A stretch of 36,675 nt of DNA. Source: Planctomycetota bacterium (GTDB lineage: Bacteria > Planctomycetota > Planctomycetia > Planctomycetales > Planctomycetaceae). The translations under genes were made by a program, and so were the position numbers. Below, piece after piece: positions 9,733 to 17,965 of the stretch. Every line of letters begins with the position of its first letter. Within the stretch, counting starts at the first letter, position 1. The notes below the pieces were generated by a model. It was given only the letters and a program-made list of their open reading frames with translations, was not told where the DNA came from and made no database searches. Location: positions 1-36,675 of the forward strand of contig JAPLOC010000497.1 of the NCBI GenBank assembly GCA_026692825.1, read 5' to 3'.

Positions 9733-10557
9733 CCGTCACTCCGTCGACCAGGGAGTTCGATCGGCGCAATTGGGTGTCCTGGTGAACGCCGCGCTCGCTG
9801 CCATCAAACTGGTGGCGGGCGTGGTGGGAAACGCCTACGCCCTGGTCGCCGACGCGGTCGAGTCGACCTCGGACATTTTCTCCTCGTTGATCGTTCTGGG
9901 GGGACTGAGGCTGGCCAGTCGCGAACCGAACGACGAGTTTCCGTTTGGATACGGCCGAGCCGAGACGCTCTCGGCGGCCGTTGTCGCGCTGATGCTGCTG
10001 GGAACGGCGATCGGGATCGCGGTGGAGGCGATCCGCGAGATTCTCACACCCCACCACGCTCCCGCTCCCTGGACCTTGGGGGTCCTGGTCGCGGTGATTG
10101 TGGTGAAGTGGTTTGTTTCACGGCGGGTCAAAGCCACATGAGCGACGCGATCACGTCGGCGGCGGCGTTCATTGGAATCAGTGTGGCACTGGTCATGGGA
10201 GAAGGCTGGGAACCGGCCGACGATTGGGCGGCGCTGGTGGCATCGGGAGTGATCTTCACCAACGGAGTTCTGATGCTGAAGGGGGCGATTTTCGACCTGA
10301 TGGATCGCAGCCCCGACGCCGCGATGATTGAGCGGGTGCGCGAAGTCGCCTCCCAGGTGGATGGAGTCCGCGCGATTGAAAAGCTGGCGGTCCGACGGGC
10401 CGGGATGCACTTTTTCGTCGATATTCACGTCCAGGCATCGGGGGATCTGCCGTTACGGGAATCCCATAGTCTGGGGGGCCAGGTGAAATCGGCGATTCGT
10501 GGAACCGTGAAGGGGATCGGGGGAGTGCTGGTCCATATGGAACCATTTCAGGAATGA
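9725..10557 (+). pseudogene. Cation diffusion facilitator (CDF), broken frame with internal deletion near 10135
   Basis: This gene encodes a CDF-family divalent-cation/proton antiporter of the inner membrane. It starts at ATG 9725 inside the end of the lipoprotein gene. The first frame gives TM1-TM4, with LVADAVESTSDIFSS in TM2 (an ExxxD version of the metal site) and FGYGRAETLSA, up to RRVKA, then a stop at 10139-10141. A second frame resumes at 10135 with HMSDAITSAAAFIG (TM5) and runs through TM6 and the cytoplasmic C-terminal domain to 10557. CDF relatives have roughly 16 more residues here, ending in the TM5 His-x3-Asp motif. The first His of that motif is therefore lost, while the Asp is kept. 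Both frame and metal site are damaged, so the gene is probably inactive unless the assembly is wrong. Confidence 0.85.
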
Positions 10558-10643
10558 AAGTCACAGGCGAGAGTGACCTTCTTCACACGAATCGGGCTTC
10601 TGATAGAATCGAACGTCTTTTCTGCCTGTCACGAGCCTCAACC

Positions 10644-11267
10644 ATGTCTACAGTCCCCGACAAATTTCTGACGCCGGAACAATACCTCGCCATTGAGCGG
10701 AAAGCCGCGACGCGGAGTGAGTACTTCCGCGGCGAGATGTTCGCCATGTCGGGTGCCCGCTGGCGACACAATCTGATCAAAGACAATTTCGCCCGGGAGG
10801 TCGGCATTCAACTGAAAGGTGGCACATGTCGGGTGGTGACCAGTGATCAGCGGGTCAAGATTCCAGCCACTGGACTCTATACCTATCCCGACATTGTCGT
10901 GGTGTGTGGCGAACCACAGTTTGAAGATCGAACACTCGACACACTGTTGAATCCCACAATCATCGTCGAAGTGCTGTCTGAATCGACGGAAAACTACGAC
11001 CGAGTCACCAAGTTCAAGCATTATCGCCAGTTGGCGAGTGTGCAAGAATATGTGCTGGTCTCGCAGGATCAGGCGCTAATGGAACGGTACACGCGGCAGC
11101 CGGACAACAACTGGCTGATCCGGTTCTTTTCCGATCTCATGGCGACGTTCGAATTCAGTTCAATCCCGGTGTCGGTTCCGTTGTCTGAGATCTACTCGGG
11201 AGTGCGGTTTGATGTTCCGGAGGCGACGGATGGTGTCGAGAATGATCGGCCGGCGACGGAACCGTAG
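10644..11267 (+). CDS. Uma2 family (DUF820) putative endonuclease, copy 1
   Basis: This is a 207-residue protein of the Uma2 family, which has the PD-(D/E)xK restriction-endonuclease-like fold. Visible core motifs are LTPEQYLAIER and the GEMFAMSGA block near the N-terminus. TYPDIVVVCGEP supplies the acidic residue, and PTIIVEVLSEST...DRVTKFKHYRQL carries the E and K. The frame is open from 10554, but the conserved family start and the identical start in copy 2 point to ATG 10644. Uma2 genes are often present in many copies in planctomycetes and cyanobacteria; their cellular role is unsettled. GC here is clearly lower than in the flanking housekeeping genes: a sampled line at 10921 has about 47 %. 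Confidence 0.88.
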   Translation: MSTVPDKFLTPEQYLAIERKAATRSEYFRGEMFAMSGARWRHNLIKDNFAREVGIQLKGGTCRVVTSDQRVKIPATGLYTYPDIVVVCGEPQFEDRTLDTLLNPTIIVEVLSESTENYDRVTKFKHYRQLASVQEYVLVSQDQALMERYTRQPDNNWLIRFFSDLMATFEFSSIPVSVPLSEIYSGVRFDVPEATDGVENDRPATEP

Positions 11268-11341
11268 TCATTGCAGGGACGATCAAGTCCATGGTTTCCA
11301 ACACAGAATACGACACACGAAATTGAACTCGAGACTCAACC

Positions 11342-11965
11342 ATGTCTACCGTCCCCGACAAATTTCTGACGCCGGAACAATACCTCGCGATTGAGCGAAA
11401 GGCGACGACGCGGAGCGAGTATTTCCGCGGCGAGATGTTCGCCATGTCGGGTGCCCGCTGGCGACACAATTTGATCAAAGACAATTTCGCCCGGAAAGTC
11501 GGCAATCAACTGGAAGGTGGCCCATGTCGCGTGGTGACCAGTGATCAGCGCGTCAAGATTCCAGCCACCGGACTCTATACCTATCCCGACATTGTCGTGG
11601 TGTGCGGCGAACCACAGTTTGAAGATCGAACACTCGACACGCTGTTGAATCCCACAATCATCGTCGAGGTATTGTCTGAATCGACAGAAAACTACGACCG
11701 GGTCACCAAATTCAAGCATTATCGCCAGTTGGCGAGCGTGCGGGAATATGTGCTGGTCTCGCAGGATCAGGCTCAACTGGAACGCTACACACGGCAGCCG
11801 GACGACAACTGGCTGATCCGGTTCTTTTCCGATCCCACGGCGACGTTAGAATTTAGTTCGATTCTGGTATCAGTTCCGTTGTCTGAGATCTATTCGGGAG
11901 TGCGATTTGATGCTCTGGAGGCAGCGGATGGTGTCGAGAATGATCGGCCGGCGACGGAATCGTAG
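11342..11965 (+). CDS. Uma2 family (DUF820) putative endonuclease, copy 2
   Basis: This is a tandem paralogue of the preceding gene, of equal length (207 residues). By my count there are 17 substitutions and no gaps, about 92 % identity. The PD-(D/E)xK motifs (TYPDIVVVCGEP, IIVEVLSEST, DRVTKFKHYRQL) are unchanged. Most substitutions fall near residues 50-60 and in the last third, where constraint seems weaker. The ATG lies in the same CTCAACCATG context as in copy 1. The leader between the two genes (11268-11341) is unrelated to the copy 1 leader beyond those few bases. Both copies appear intact. Confidence 0.88.
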   Translation: MSTVPDKFLTPEQYLAIERKATTRSEYFRGEMFAMSGARWRHNLIKDNFARKVGNQLEGGPCRVVTSDQRVKIPATGLYTYPDIVVVCGEPQFEDRTLDTLLNPTIIVEVLSESTENYDRVTKFKHYRQLASVREYVLVSQDQAQLERYTRQPDDNWLIRFFSDPTATLEFSSILVSVPLSEIYSGVRFDALEAADGVENDRPATES

Positions 11966-12042
11966 CGTCTCCTCGACCATCAAATCCGTGGATCGCGATT
12001 AAGTCAAACGGACTCCCTGAGTCATGCCGACTCGTTTGCGGA

Positions 12043-13014
12043 CTACTTCCCGTCCTTCGCGCTCTTGTCCTTCAATTTCGCCAGCCAGCGTTCGGGATCT
12101 TCATTGAACGCCGCCGAGCAACCGGTACAACAGACGGGATAAGTCTTCCCCTGGTAACTGACGGACATCGTCCCGAGTCCTCCTGAGACAATGCACTTTG
12201 GTCCTGGATTATCGCTCTCGGCCACCGCGAACGACGTCCCTTCGCGCTGCTGGCGTACCGTGTCCAATTGTTGCAGAGATCCACCGCCGGTTCCTCGTTT
12301 CTTCAACTCCATCAGATACTGATCATTGTCGAGCAAATTCAAGGTCATCTGCCACTGCTGGCCGTCCATCGGATCGATTTGAGCCAGTTGCAGTTTGAAC
12401 GTCCGCTGCAGGATTTTTCCGTCGGGGGTTTCCTTTGGTTCGTGCCCTTCCTGCCAGCCTCCCCGCAGAATCCGCGGGGGACCGTCCGGCGTGGAAACCT
12501 GCAATTCAAATTCGTCGTTGTCGCTGGTCGTCAGTCGCAGTTCCCGGTAGTACGGGCTGGTCTGGCTCCGTGCTTGAAGCGCCGGCTGTCCCGCCTTGGT
12601 ACGGAAATCCCAGATCCACTGCACGTCCTCGCCCGATTTGGGGAAGTCACCAAACTTTTTCTGTGTCACCCAGCGCCAACGACCGAGCAGCACCTGGAAC
12701 GGCTGCAAACGGGCGACTGTCTCATCCGGACTCCGCGCCGCCGTTCCTCCAGCCGCCGTGGGGGCGGCCGCGCCTCCTCCCAGTTGCAACGGCTTCGCCC
12801 GACGCTTGGCCGGCCGTTTTTCGCTTGGCTCGGCATCGGTCGCGCCATCCGTTTCCGAATCCGCCACAGGGGCGGGAGCGACGGTACGTTTGGGTTTCGC
12901 GCCGGAATCGGCCGCCGGCTTCGCGTCACCGGTCGATGATCCACCGCACCCCGCGAGAATCATCCCTACGAGTGCCGCCAGTCCCAGAGCGAGTAATCCG
13001 TGTCGCAGGGCCAT
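12043..13014 (-). CDS. Lipoprotein with C-terminal TRASH/YHS-like metal motif
   Basis: This 323-residue protein starts MALRHGLLALGLAAL and has a clean lipobox ILAGC, so it should be a lipoprotein. Residues of about 25-95 are a low-complexity Ala/Pro/Lys linker. A globular part follows (LLGRWRWVTQKKFGDFPKSGED and onward) that resembles no family I can name, although the 'calculated weight of change' style LxGxW opening is seen in other exported planctomycete proteins. The C-terminus reads PKCIVSG...YQGKTYPVCCTGCSAAFNEDPERW. A Cys, then CCTGC, then F-x4-P is the arrangement of TRASH/YHS metal-binding domains. Metal sensing or metal binding is therefore plausible but inferred. Divergent arrangement with ArfB, and convergent with the Uma2 genes. 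Confidence 0.72.
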   Translation of the reverse strand: MALRHGLLALGLAALVGMILAGCGGSSTGDAKPAADSGAKPKRTVAPAPVADSETDGATDAEPSEKRPAKRRAKPLQLGGGAAAPTAAGGTAARSPDETVARLQPFQVLLGRWRWVTQKKFGDFPKSGEDVQWIWDFRTKAGQPALQARSQTSPYYRELRLTTSDNDEFELQVSTPDGPPRILRGGWQEGHEPKETPDGKILQRTFKLQLAQIDPMDGQQWQMTLNLLDNDQYLMELKKRGTGGGSLQQLDTVRQQREGTSFAVAESDNPGPKCIVSGGLGTMSVSYQGKTYPVCCTGCSAAFNEDPERWLAKLKDKSAKDGK

Positions 13015-13063
13015 GTTCCGTTCTCCTGAATTCCCAGTGTCTTGAATCGCGTCCGGGAAGAAT

Positions 13064-13849
13064 CTACTTCGCCGCCGGCCGTTCGGCCTTCACGCCGTAG
13101 ATGGCCAGATTGTCGACGTTTCCGGTGTCGTCAAACGTACCAAAACCGACCTGACCCCAGGTGAAGGTCTTGTCCACCGCAGTCATCACCGGGGTCTCCA
13201 TGTCATCAAAATAGACCTCGATCGAACCTGACTCGACCCGGCGGATCACCCGCGCGTGGTGCCAATTGTCTGTCCAATTCGTCCCGGCCGTTGATTTCGT
13301 GGAGATCTTTTTTCGGGGAGCGCCATCGACAATGAAAATCTGGTTGGCATGATCGTCGGCTTTCTTCCCGAAATGGACGTAATACATGTGTGAAGGATCC
13401 TGAAATCCAAAAAACAGGCACATGTCGCGATGATCGTAGTCTTTGATCGTTGACTGCAGGTCGATATCGATCACCACATCCCCCAGAACCAGCCCCTTGA
13501 CCAATCCCCGATTGAAAGGCGATCGAACCGGGTTTTCGACTTTGCTCGCCTGAAACTGACTGAGGACCGTCCGCTCCCCGGCCTTGGTCCATTTCCACGC
13601 CTTCGGGTCAGCGAACTCGTAGCGATCTGGGGTTTCTTCATCGAAGTTGTCGGAGAACACCAGCGGCATCCGTGCCAGGGTCTTTTGGTCCCCTTCGCTG
13701 GACCAAACCGCACTGACGAGAAACTGCCAGGCCACACACGCGATCATCCCCGCCGAGGCGATCGGAAGCCATGTCAAACGGGCACGACGGTTTGTCAGGT
13801 GGGGAACGGACACTCGGACGCTCCAGGGAACGAACCTTGGGAATCTCAC
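13064..13849 (-). CDS. Exported LamG/DUF1080-like protein
   Basis: This protein has up to 261 residues. It has an N-terminal hydrophobic segment (WLPIASAGMIACVAWQFLVSAV) acting as a signal peptide or anchor. The rest looks like a concanavalin-type beta-sandwich: FSDNFDEETPDRYEF near the start, DIDLQSTIKDYDHRDMCLFFGFQDPSHMYYVHFGKK in the middle, and VGFGTFDDTGNVDNLAIYG at the end. This pattern is common in planctomycete DUF1080-like proteins, which are linked to carbohydrate or polymer handling. The 13849 start is a GTG; in-frame GTG 13813 and ATG 13747 are alternatives that still leave a leader. It lies 49 bases upstream of the lipoprotein gene, so the two may share a transcript. Confidence 0.65.
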   Translation of the reverse strand: MRFPRFVPWSVRVSVPHLTNRRARLTWLPIASAGMIACVAWQFLVSAVWSSEGDQKTLARMPLVFSDNFDEETPDRYEFADPKAWKWTKAGERTVLSQFQASKVENPVRSPFNRGLVKGLVLGDVVIDIDLQSTIKDYDHRDMCLFFGFQDPSHMYYVHFGKKADDHANQIFIVDGAPRKKISTKSTAGTNWTDNWHHARVIRRVESGSIEVYFDDMETPVMTAVDKTFTWGQVGFGTFDDTGNVDNLAIYGVKAERPAAK

Positions 13850-13957
13850 GAACGAACCGACGAACCAACTGCGGTTCTGGGGTGTCGACTCGTTTCTCTG
13901 CGGTTATGCTATCGCCAGCCGCCGCATTTCGCGACTCTTCCCCTTCTCGCTGCCACC

Positions 13958-14383
13958 ATGCTCGTCGTCTCCGCGTCCATCCAGATTCCCGATGACGAAC
14001 TGCGGTTCACCTATGCCCGTAGTTCGGGACCGGGGGGGCAGAACGTCAACAAGGTCTCCAGCAAGGCGATCCTGCATTGGTCCCCCGTCACGAGTGGCGG
14101 TGTTCCCGCCGAAGTACGCGAGCGGCTGCTGGCGCTGTTTCCAACGCGATTGACCGTCGCGGGGGATTTTGTGATCACCAGCGAACGCTCGCGCGACCAG
14201 AAGCAGAACGCCGACGACTGTCTGGAAAAACTCCGCGAGATGCTTCAGGCGGCGGCTCACCCGCCAAAACGCCGCCGGGCGACGAAGGCGTCCAAGGGTT
14301 CACATCGCCGTCGACTTGCCGCCAAAAAAGAAAACTCGGAAAAGAAACAAGGCCGCCGGTCGCCACCGACATCGCACGACTGA
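13958..14383 (+). CDS. arfB: Alternative ribosome-rescue factor, peptidyl-tRNA hydrolase ArfB
   Basis: This 141-residue protein carries the RF-1 catalytic signature SSGPGGQNVNKVSSKAIL, with GGQ at residues 26-28 that hydrolyses peptidyl-tRNA on ribosomes stalled without a stop codon. Its length, its single domain and the basic C-terminal tail (KRRRATKASKGSHRRRLAAKKENSEKKQ) match ArfB/YaeJ. In this factor the tail inserts into the empty mRNA channel. There is no codon-recognition domain, which separates it from RF1/RF2. ATG 13958 lies directly before the domain; open frame further upstream has no similarity. The DJ-1/PfpI gene follows 40 bases later. Confidence 0.9.
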   Translation: MLVVSASIQIPDDELRFTYARSSGPGGQNVNKVSSKAILHWSPVTSGGVPAEVRERLLALFPTRLTVAGDFVITSERSRDQKQNADDCLEKLREMLQAAAHPPKRRRATKASKGSHRRRLAAKKENSEKKQGRRSPPTSHD

Positions 14384-14423
14384 GCGGGCCATTCGCTCCA
14401 CACCACTTTCTCGAGACCGATTC

Positions 14424-14972
14424 ATGCCCATTGAAAAGCCGCTGGCCGACAAAAAGCTGTTGATGTTTGTCGACGACATTTACGAGGATCTCGAACTCTG
14501 GTATCCCAAGCTCCGGATGCTGGAAGCGGGTGCGACGGTCGTTGTCGCCGGCCCCGAGAGCGGCGTCAAATACCTGGGAAAACACGGTTATCCGTGTGTC
14601 TCCGACGCCCGCATCGACTCCATTGTCGCGCAGGAGTTCGAAGGCCTGATCATTCCCGGCGGGTTTTCGCCCGACAAACTTCGCCGGGATCCGCGAGTCA
14701 AAGAACTCACCCGGTATTTCGCCGAGAACGACAAGCTGGTCGCCGCGATTTGCCACGGCGGCTGGATTCCCATCTCGGCGGGAGTCTATCGCGGGGTCCG
14801 CGTGACCGGTTCGCCCGGAATCAAAGACGACCTCATCAACGCGGGAGCGATCTGGGAAGACGCCGCTGTTGTGGTCGACAACCATTTCGTTTCGAGCCGC
14901 AAGCCCGATGATCTTCCCGCGTTTTGCGAAGGGATCCTGAAGGTTCTGTTGCGGTGGGAAGTCCCGTATTAA
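14424..14972 (+). CDS. DJ-1/PfpI family protein
   Basis: This 182-residue single-domain protein has the DJ-1/PfpI fold. The nucleophile elbow is AAICHGGW with Cys110. The acidic residue expected near the N-terminus is in DIYEDLELWYPKLRM. Other family blocks are GLIIPGGFSPDKLRRD, GIKDDLINAGA and VSSRKPDDLPAFC. Members of this subgroup (YhbO/PfpI-like) have been described as proteases, deglycases or stress proteins, and the real substrate is disputed. The ATG at 14424 fits the domain edge. It is the second gene of a pair with arfB. Confidence 0.88.
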   Translation: MPIEKPLADKKLLMFVDDIYEDLELWYPKLRMLEAGATVVVAGPESGVKYLGKHGYPCVSDARIDSIVAQEFEGLIIPGGFSPDKLRRDPRVKELTRYFAENDKLVAAICHGGWIPISAGVYRGVRVTGSPGIKDDLINAGAIWEDAAVVVDNHFVSSRKPDDLPAFCEGILKVLLRWEVPY

Positions 14973-15107
14973 CGGGCGACGCAGCCCGCATTCTCCGAAA
15001 GCGCGGCCCGCTGGTCGATCAACGTTGCTGGTTTTCGCCTGCAATACCAATTACGCCCTCAGTTCGGTCCGCGACCGCGAGTCAATCGGACGACCCGGTT
15101 CAACACA

Positions 15108-16343
15108 CTATGGCGACCGAGTTTTTCCGGGGTTCTGACCACTGTCCAATTCGTGATACGCCGCGAGCAACTGCCGCTGGGCATGTTCCCAGGTGAATTG
15201 CGTTTCCACTCGTTGGCGCGCATTGAGGGATCGTAGGATTGCGGACTGCGGATCCCGCAGCAGACGCAGCAACGCGTCTTTGATCGCCTTTGCTGACCCC
15301 GGACGGATCAGAATCGCGTCGACCTCCGGTCGCGCGAGCGCTGACACAACCGGGAGATCACTGGCGATCAAGGGTGTCCCGCTCGCCATCGCTTCGAGAA
15401 CCTTCAGCGGACAGCAACCCTGAACGAGATTTCGGTCATTCGGCGTCAATGGAGCGATCACGACGTCGACAGAATGGTGCCATGTGGCCAGTTCCACCTG
15501 TGACGCCCCTCCCAGAAATTCCACCGCGTCACCGACCCCGAGCGCCGCAGACAGATCGCCGAGCCGTCGCACCTGTTCCGCGCGACCCGTCCCGACGATG
15601 AACAATCGCGCGGGGGCCTCTTTGCGATACAATGCGAGCGCCTCGATCGCGGTCTGCAATCCCTGCCAGGACGATAGCGTTCCCGAGTACAGCAGCCGAA
15701 GTTCGCGATCCTGCCACGGACGGGGTGGTTGAAACGTGAACAGCCCGGTATCGACACCGTTGGGAATCACACGAATGCGGGAGGGATCCACTCCGCGTCC
15801 AACCAGATGATTCGCATTCACCTGGCTGACGGTGATAATCAGGTCGGCGGCATCCAGGCAGCACCGTTCTTGCTCAAGCAGTTTTCGCATCAACTCGCGG
15901 TCGTCGGCGACCTGCGGAAAGTGGTACTTCAATTCGATCGAAGGGAGCCCATTCACCTCGTACACCAGGTGACGGCACCAATGCGATTTGCGACGGGCGA
16001 TCGGATATCCCTCGAAGATCGAGCGGATATGCGCGACATCGGGTCGGCGACCGCGCCACCAGGCGCGGAGGTGCGTCCGAAAACTCAACACCCGCTCGAT
16101 GAGAGTCGGCCCGAGCGCGGGGAGTTCGGTATGTGTGATCCGTGGGGATTGGTTGAAACCGGTACTGGCAGGCGGTTCAGTTCCTGTCGCGCGATTTTCG
16201 ATGGGGGGACCGGCGACGGTCACCAGATCCACTGGATGGAATTCGGATCCCAGGGCCGCGACGAATGCGGCGATGTGCGTGGCCGCCCCCTTGGGTGCCG
16301 GGTAGCGGTCGAACGACGTGTAGATGATTGACCGGGTTGACAT
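15108..16343 (-). CDS. Glycosyltransferase family 4 protein
   Basis: This 411-residue GT-B enzyme starts at MSTRSIIYTSFDRYPAPKGAATH; an earlier in-frame start at 16385 adds 14 non-conserved residues. The N-terminal half binds the acceptor. The linker INGVDTGLF-like segment reads VIPNGVDTGLFTF. The C-terminal half has LRLLYSGTLSSWQGLQTAIEAL, the nucleotide-sugar site LKVLEAMASGTPLIASDLPVVSAL and a terminal helix. These are the marks of GT4, which transfers sugars from activated donors to polysaccharide or glycolipid acceptors. No neighbouring polysaccharide genes exist on this strand, so the product cannot be predicted. About 60 bases separate it from the divergent membrane-protein gene, which may share its promoter region. 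Confidence 0.85.
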   Translation of the reverse strand: MSTRSIIYTSFDRYPAPKGAATHIAAFVAALGSEFHPVDLVTVAGPPIENRATGTEPPASTGFNQSPRITHTELPALGPTLIERVLSFRTHLRAWWRGRRPDVAHIRSIFEGYPIARRKSHWCRHLVYEVNGLPSIELKYHFPQVADDRELMRKLLEQERCCLDAADLIITVSQVNANHLVGRGVDPSRIRVIPNGVDTGLFTFQPPRPWQDRELRLLYSGTLSSWQGLQTAIEALALYRKEAPARLFIVGTGRAEQVRRLGDLSAALGVGDAVEFLGGASQVELATWHHSVDVVIAPLTPNDRNLVQGCCPLKVLEAMASGTPLIASDLPVVSALARPEVDAILIRPGSAKAIKDALLRLLRDPQSAILRSLNARQRVETQFTWEHAQRQLLAAYHELDSGQNPGKTRSP

Positions 16344-16406
16344 GAAACGCGAAGCGGATTTAGCATGCGGTTCCGTCCATGACATGAACCCAGAGTGTAC
16401 CGCACT

Positions 16407-17297
16407 ATGGCAGCCGATTTGGGAGGATTCAAGCGCACTCTGGTTTACGCCACGGAAGGGCCGGCGGAGCAGTTGATCGCCGATGTGGAAGAGATTCGCA
16501 AATTCGATCGTGAATCGGAAAACCGACTGCGGGTCTGGAAGTTCCTGACCGCCGGCTCAGTTCTCGCGATTGGACTCGGGATATTCCTGATGATCTCACG
16601 AGCGTTCGGTGAGGAACGTTCATTTCAGGCGTTTTTGGGGTGCGTCACGCTGGGTGGGGTGGGCCTGATCACGGGCATCGTCCTTTGGGTGCGCGGGTCG
16701 CGGTTTGACCTCGCGAATCGACGCTACGAATTGTTCGCCGCTCTGGTGGAAATGCTCCGCCGCGACATGCCCAAGGACGCTACGATCTCGGTGGCACTCG
16801 ATCTTTCGCCGCCAACGGAGAAACGCAAAAAGTCGGGGGAGGGAAAAGCGGGGAAGTGGGACGTGGTCCACTACCAGGATTCCTGGCTGAAATTGCGTGG
16901 CCGCTTCGCCGACGGGACGACCTTTCAGGTCGCCATGATCGACAAAACGCAGTTGCGGAGTCGATGGAAGCGGTCAGCGAGTGGCAAGAACAAACGGAAG
17001 ACCAAGACGAAAGCTGCCACAGTGGCCGTGGTGAAGTTGTCACCCAAGTCGAAGCGTTACCCCGATCTGTCCCGGGTTGCCGGCCAAATTTGGAAACTGG
17101 TGCGAATTCCCAGTTGGTGCCGAGTGAAAGGGGCGACCGCGTCGGCCGAGGAACTCACACTTGTCACCACGACCGCTGCGCTGTGGTCGGTTCGAGGAGC
17201 GGACGCGGCCACGAAGTTTGACGGTTTCGAACTCGTCGGTTCTATGTTTTTCAGTCTCTACCAGGCGTTGCACGTGTCGAAATCGAGCGCCGCCTGA
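16407..17297 (+). CDS. Membrane protein of unknown function, first gene of a coupled operon
   Basis: The protein has about 296 residues and two predicted transmembrane segments: FLTAGSVLAIGLGIFLMI (about residues 45-65) and AFLGCVTLGGVGLITGIVLWV (about 75-95). An amphipathic N-terminal stretch precedes them. A long soluble C-terminal part contains a Lys-rich loop (RKKSGEGKAGK and SGKNKRKTKTK). I do not recognise the family. A GTG at 16395 is an alternative start; ATG 16407 is used here. The stop overlaps the next start as TGATG at 17295-17299, so the two are translated together. Confidence 0.65.
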   Translation: MAADLGGFKRTLVYATEGPAEQLIADVEEIRKFDRESENRLRVWKFLTAGSVLAIGLGIFLMISRAFGEERSFQAFLGCVTLGGVGLITGIVLWVRGSRFDLANRRYELFAALVEMLRRDMPKDATISVALDLSPPTEKRKKSGEGKAGKWDVVHYQDSWLKLRGRFADGTTFQVAMIDKTQLRSRWKRSASGKNKRKTKTKAATVAVVKLSPKSKRYPDLSRVAGQIWKLVRIPSWCRVKGATASAEELTLVTTTAALWSVRGADAATKFDGFELVGSMFFSLYQALHVSKSSAA

Positions 17298-17965
17298 TGA
17301 CGGGAATTTTTCTGATGATCAAACGACTGCGTTCAGTTTCTTCGGTGGTTGTGGTGGCGATCGCCTGCATGTTGCAGGTTGTCGCCGTTTCGGGATTGGC
17401 TGGTGAACCGCAATTGGCCGAGAAGCCCCTCCCGCGCGAGGACAAGATCAAATTCAAAGATGGCGCCGGGGAAACCGCCCTTTCGTTGAAGTTCAAGGGG
17501 GACGGGGCGAAACTCACGGATGGCGACGACAAGGAGTTGGCCCGCTACACACGCTCCGACGACAAACTCAAAATCAAGGACGACAAGGACAAGGTTCTGG
17601 GGTACATCGTGAACCACGACGGAGCCCTGAGGCTGCTCTCTCCCGAGGACGAATCCGAACTGTTTTTGGTTGAGAGGGCGAAGAATGGAGACTGGACGCT
17701 CAAGGATGCCGGGGGAGTTCGCGTCGCGGCGTTTCGGCGGCGCGATTCGGGTTTCGTCGTCGAAGACGCACAAGACAAGGTTCGCCACACCGTGGCCGTC
17801 AAGTCCGGCAAGTCGACGCTCCGCGACGCGTCTGGCAAGGTTCTGTACCAGACGAAAGAGGAAGTGACCCCGTCCGCGGTCGGTTGCCTGGCGCTCGACG
17901 TGCTGCCGGATGTGCGAATTCGCGGCGCGTTTCTATTCCTGCTGAATCAAGGGGAGAAAAAGTGA
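17297..17965 (+). CDS. Exported beta-repeat protein of unknown function
   Basis: The protein has 222 residues with a signal peptide (RLRSVSSVVVVAIACMLQVVAVSGLAG). The mature part holds several units of about 20-30 residues with the pattern x-L/V-x-D-x-x-(G/D)-K-V-L. Examples are LKIKDDKDKVLGYI, WTLKDAGGVRVAAF, FVVEDAQDKVRHTV and STLRDASGKVLYQT. This looks like a repeated beta-hairpin sheet, similar in rhythm to tubby/LURP-like folds, though I cannot confirm this. A hydrophobic segment near the C-terminus (VGCLALDVLPDVRIRGAFLFLL) may be a membrane contact. The start is the ATG of the TGATG overlap; ATG 17315 is an alternative. The next gene starts inside its stop codon. Confidence 0.65.
   Translation: MTGIFLMIKRLRSVSSVVVVAIACMLQVVAVSGLAGEPQLAEKPLPREDKIKFKDGAGETALSLKFKGDGAKLTDGDDKELARYTRSDDKLKIKDDKDKVLGYIVNHDGALRLLSPEDESELFLVERAKNGDWTLKDAGGVRVAAFRRRDSGFVVEDAQDKVRHTVAVKSGKSTLRDASGKVLYQTKEEVTPSAVGCLALDVLPDVRIRGAFLFLLNQGEKK

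Larger units (their letters stand above)
10638..11965 (+). repeat. Tandem duplication spanning the two Uma2 genes
   Basis: Two units, 10638-11267 and 11336-11965, are offset by exactly 698 bases. Each begins at CTCAACCATG and ends at the TAG stop. Identity is high across the whole unit with no indel, and the last 40 bases before the stops differ at a single base. The unit boundaries coincide almost exactly with the gene. Confidence 0.8.

Noticed and set aside
8612..10057. 481-codon open frame on the minus strand
   Set aside because: It crosses the pump, lipoprotein and CDF genes antisense; low-complexity composition, no domain.
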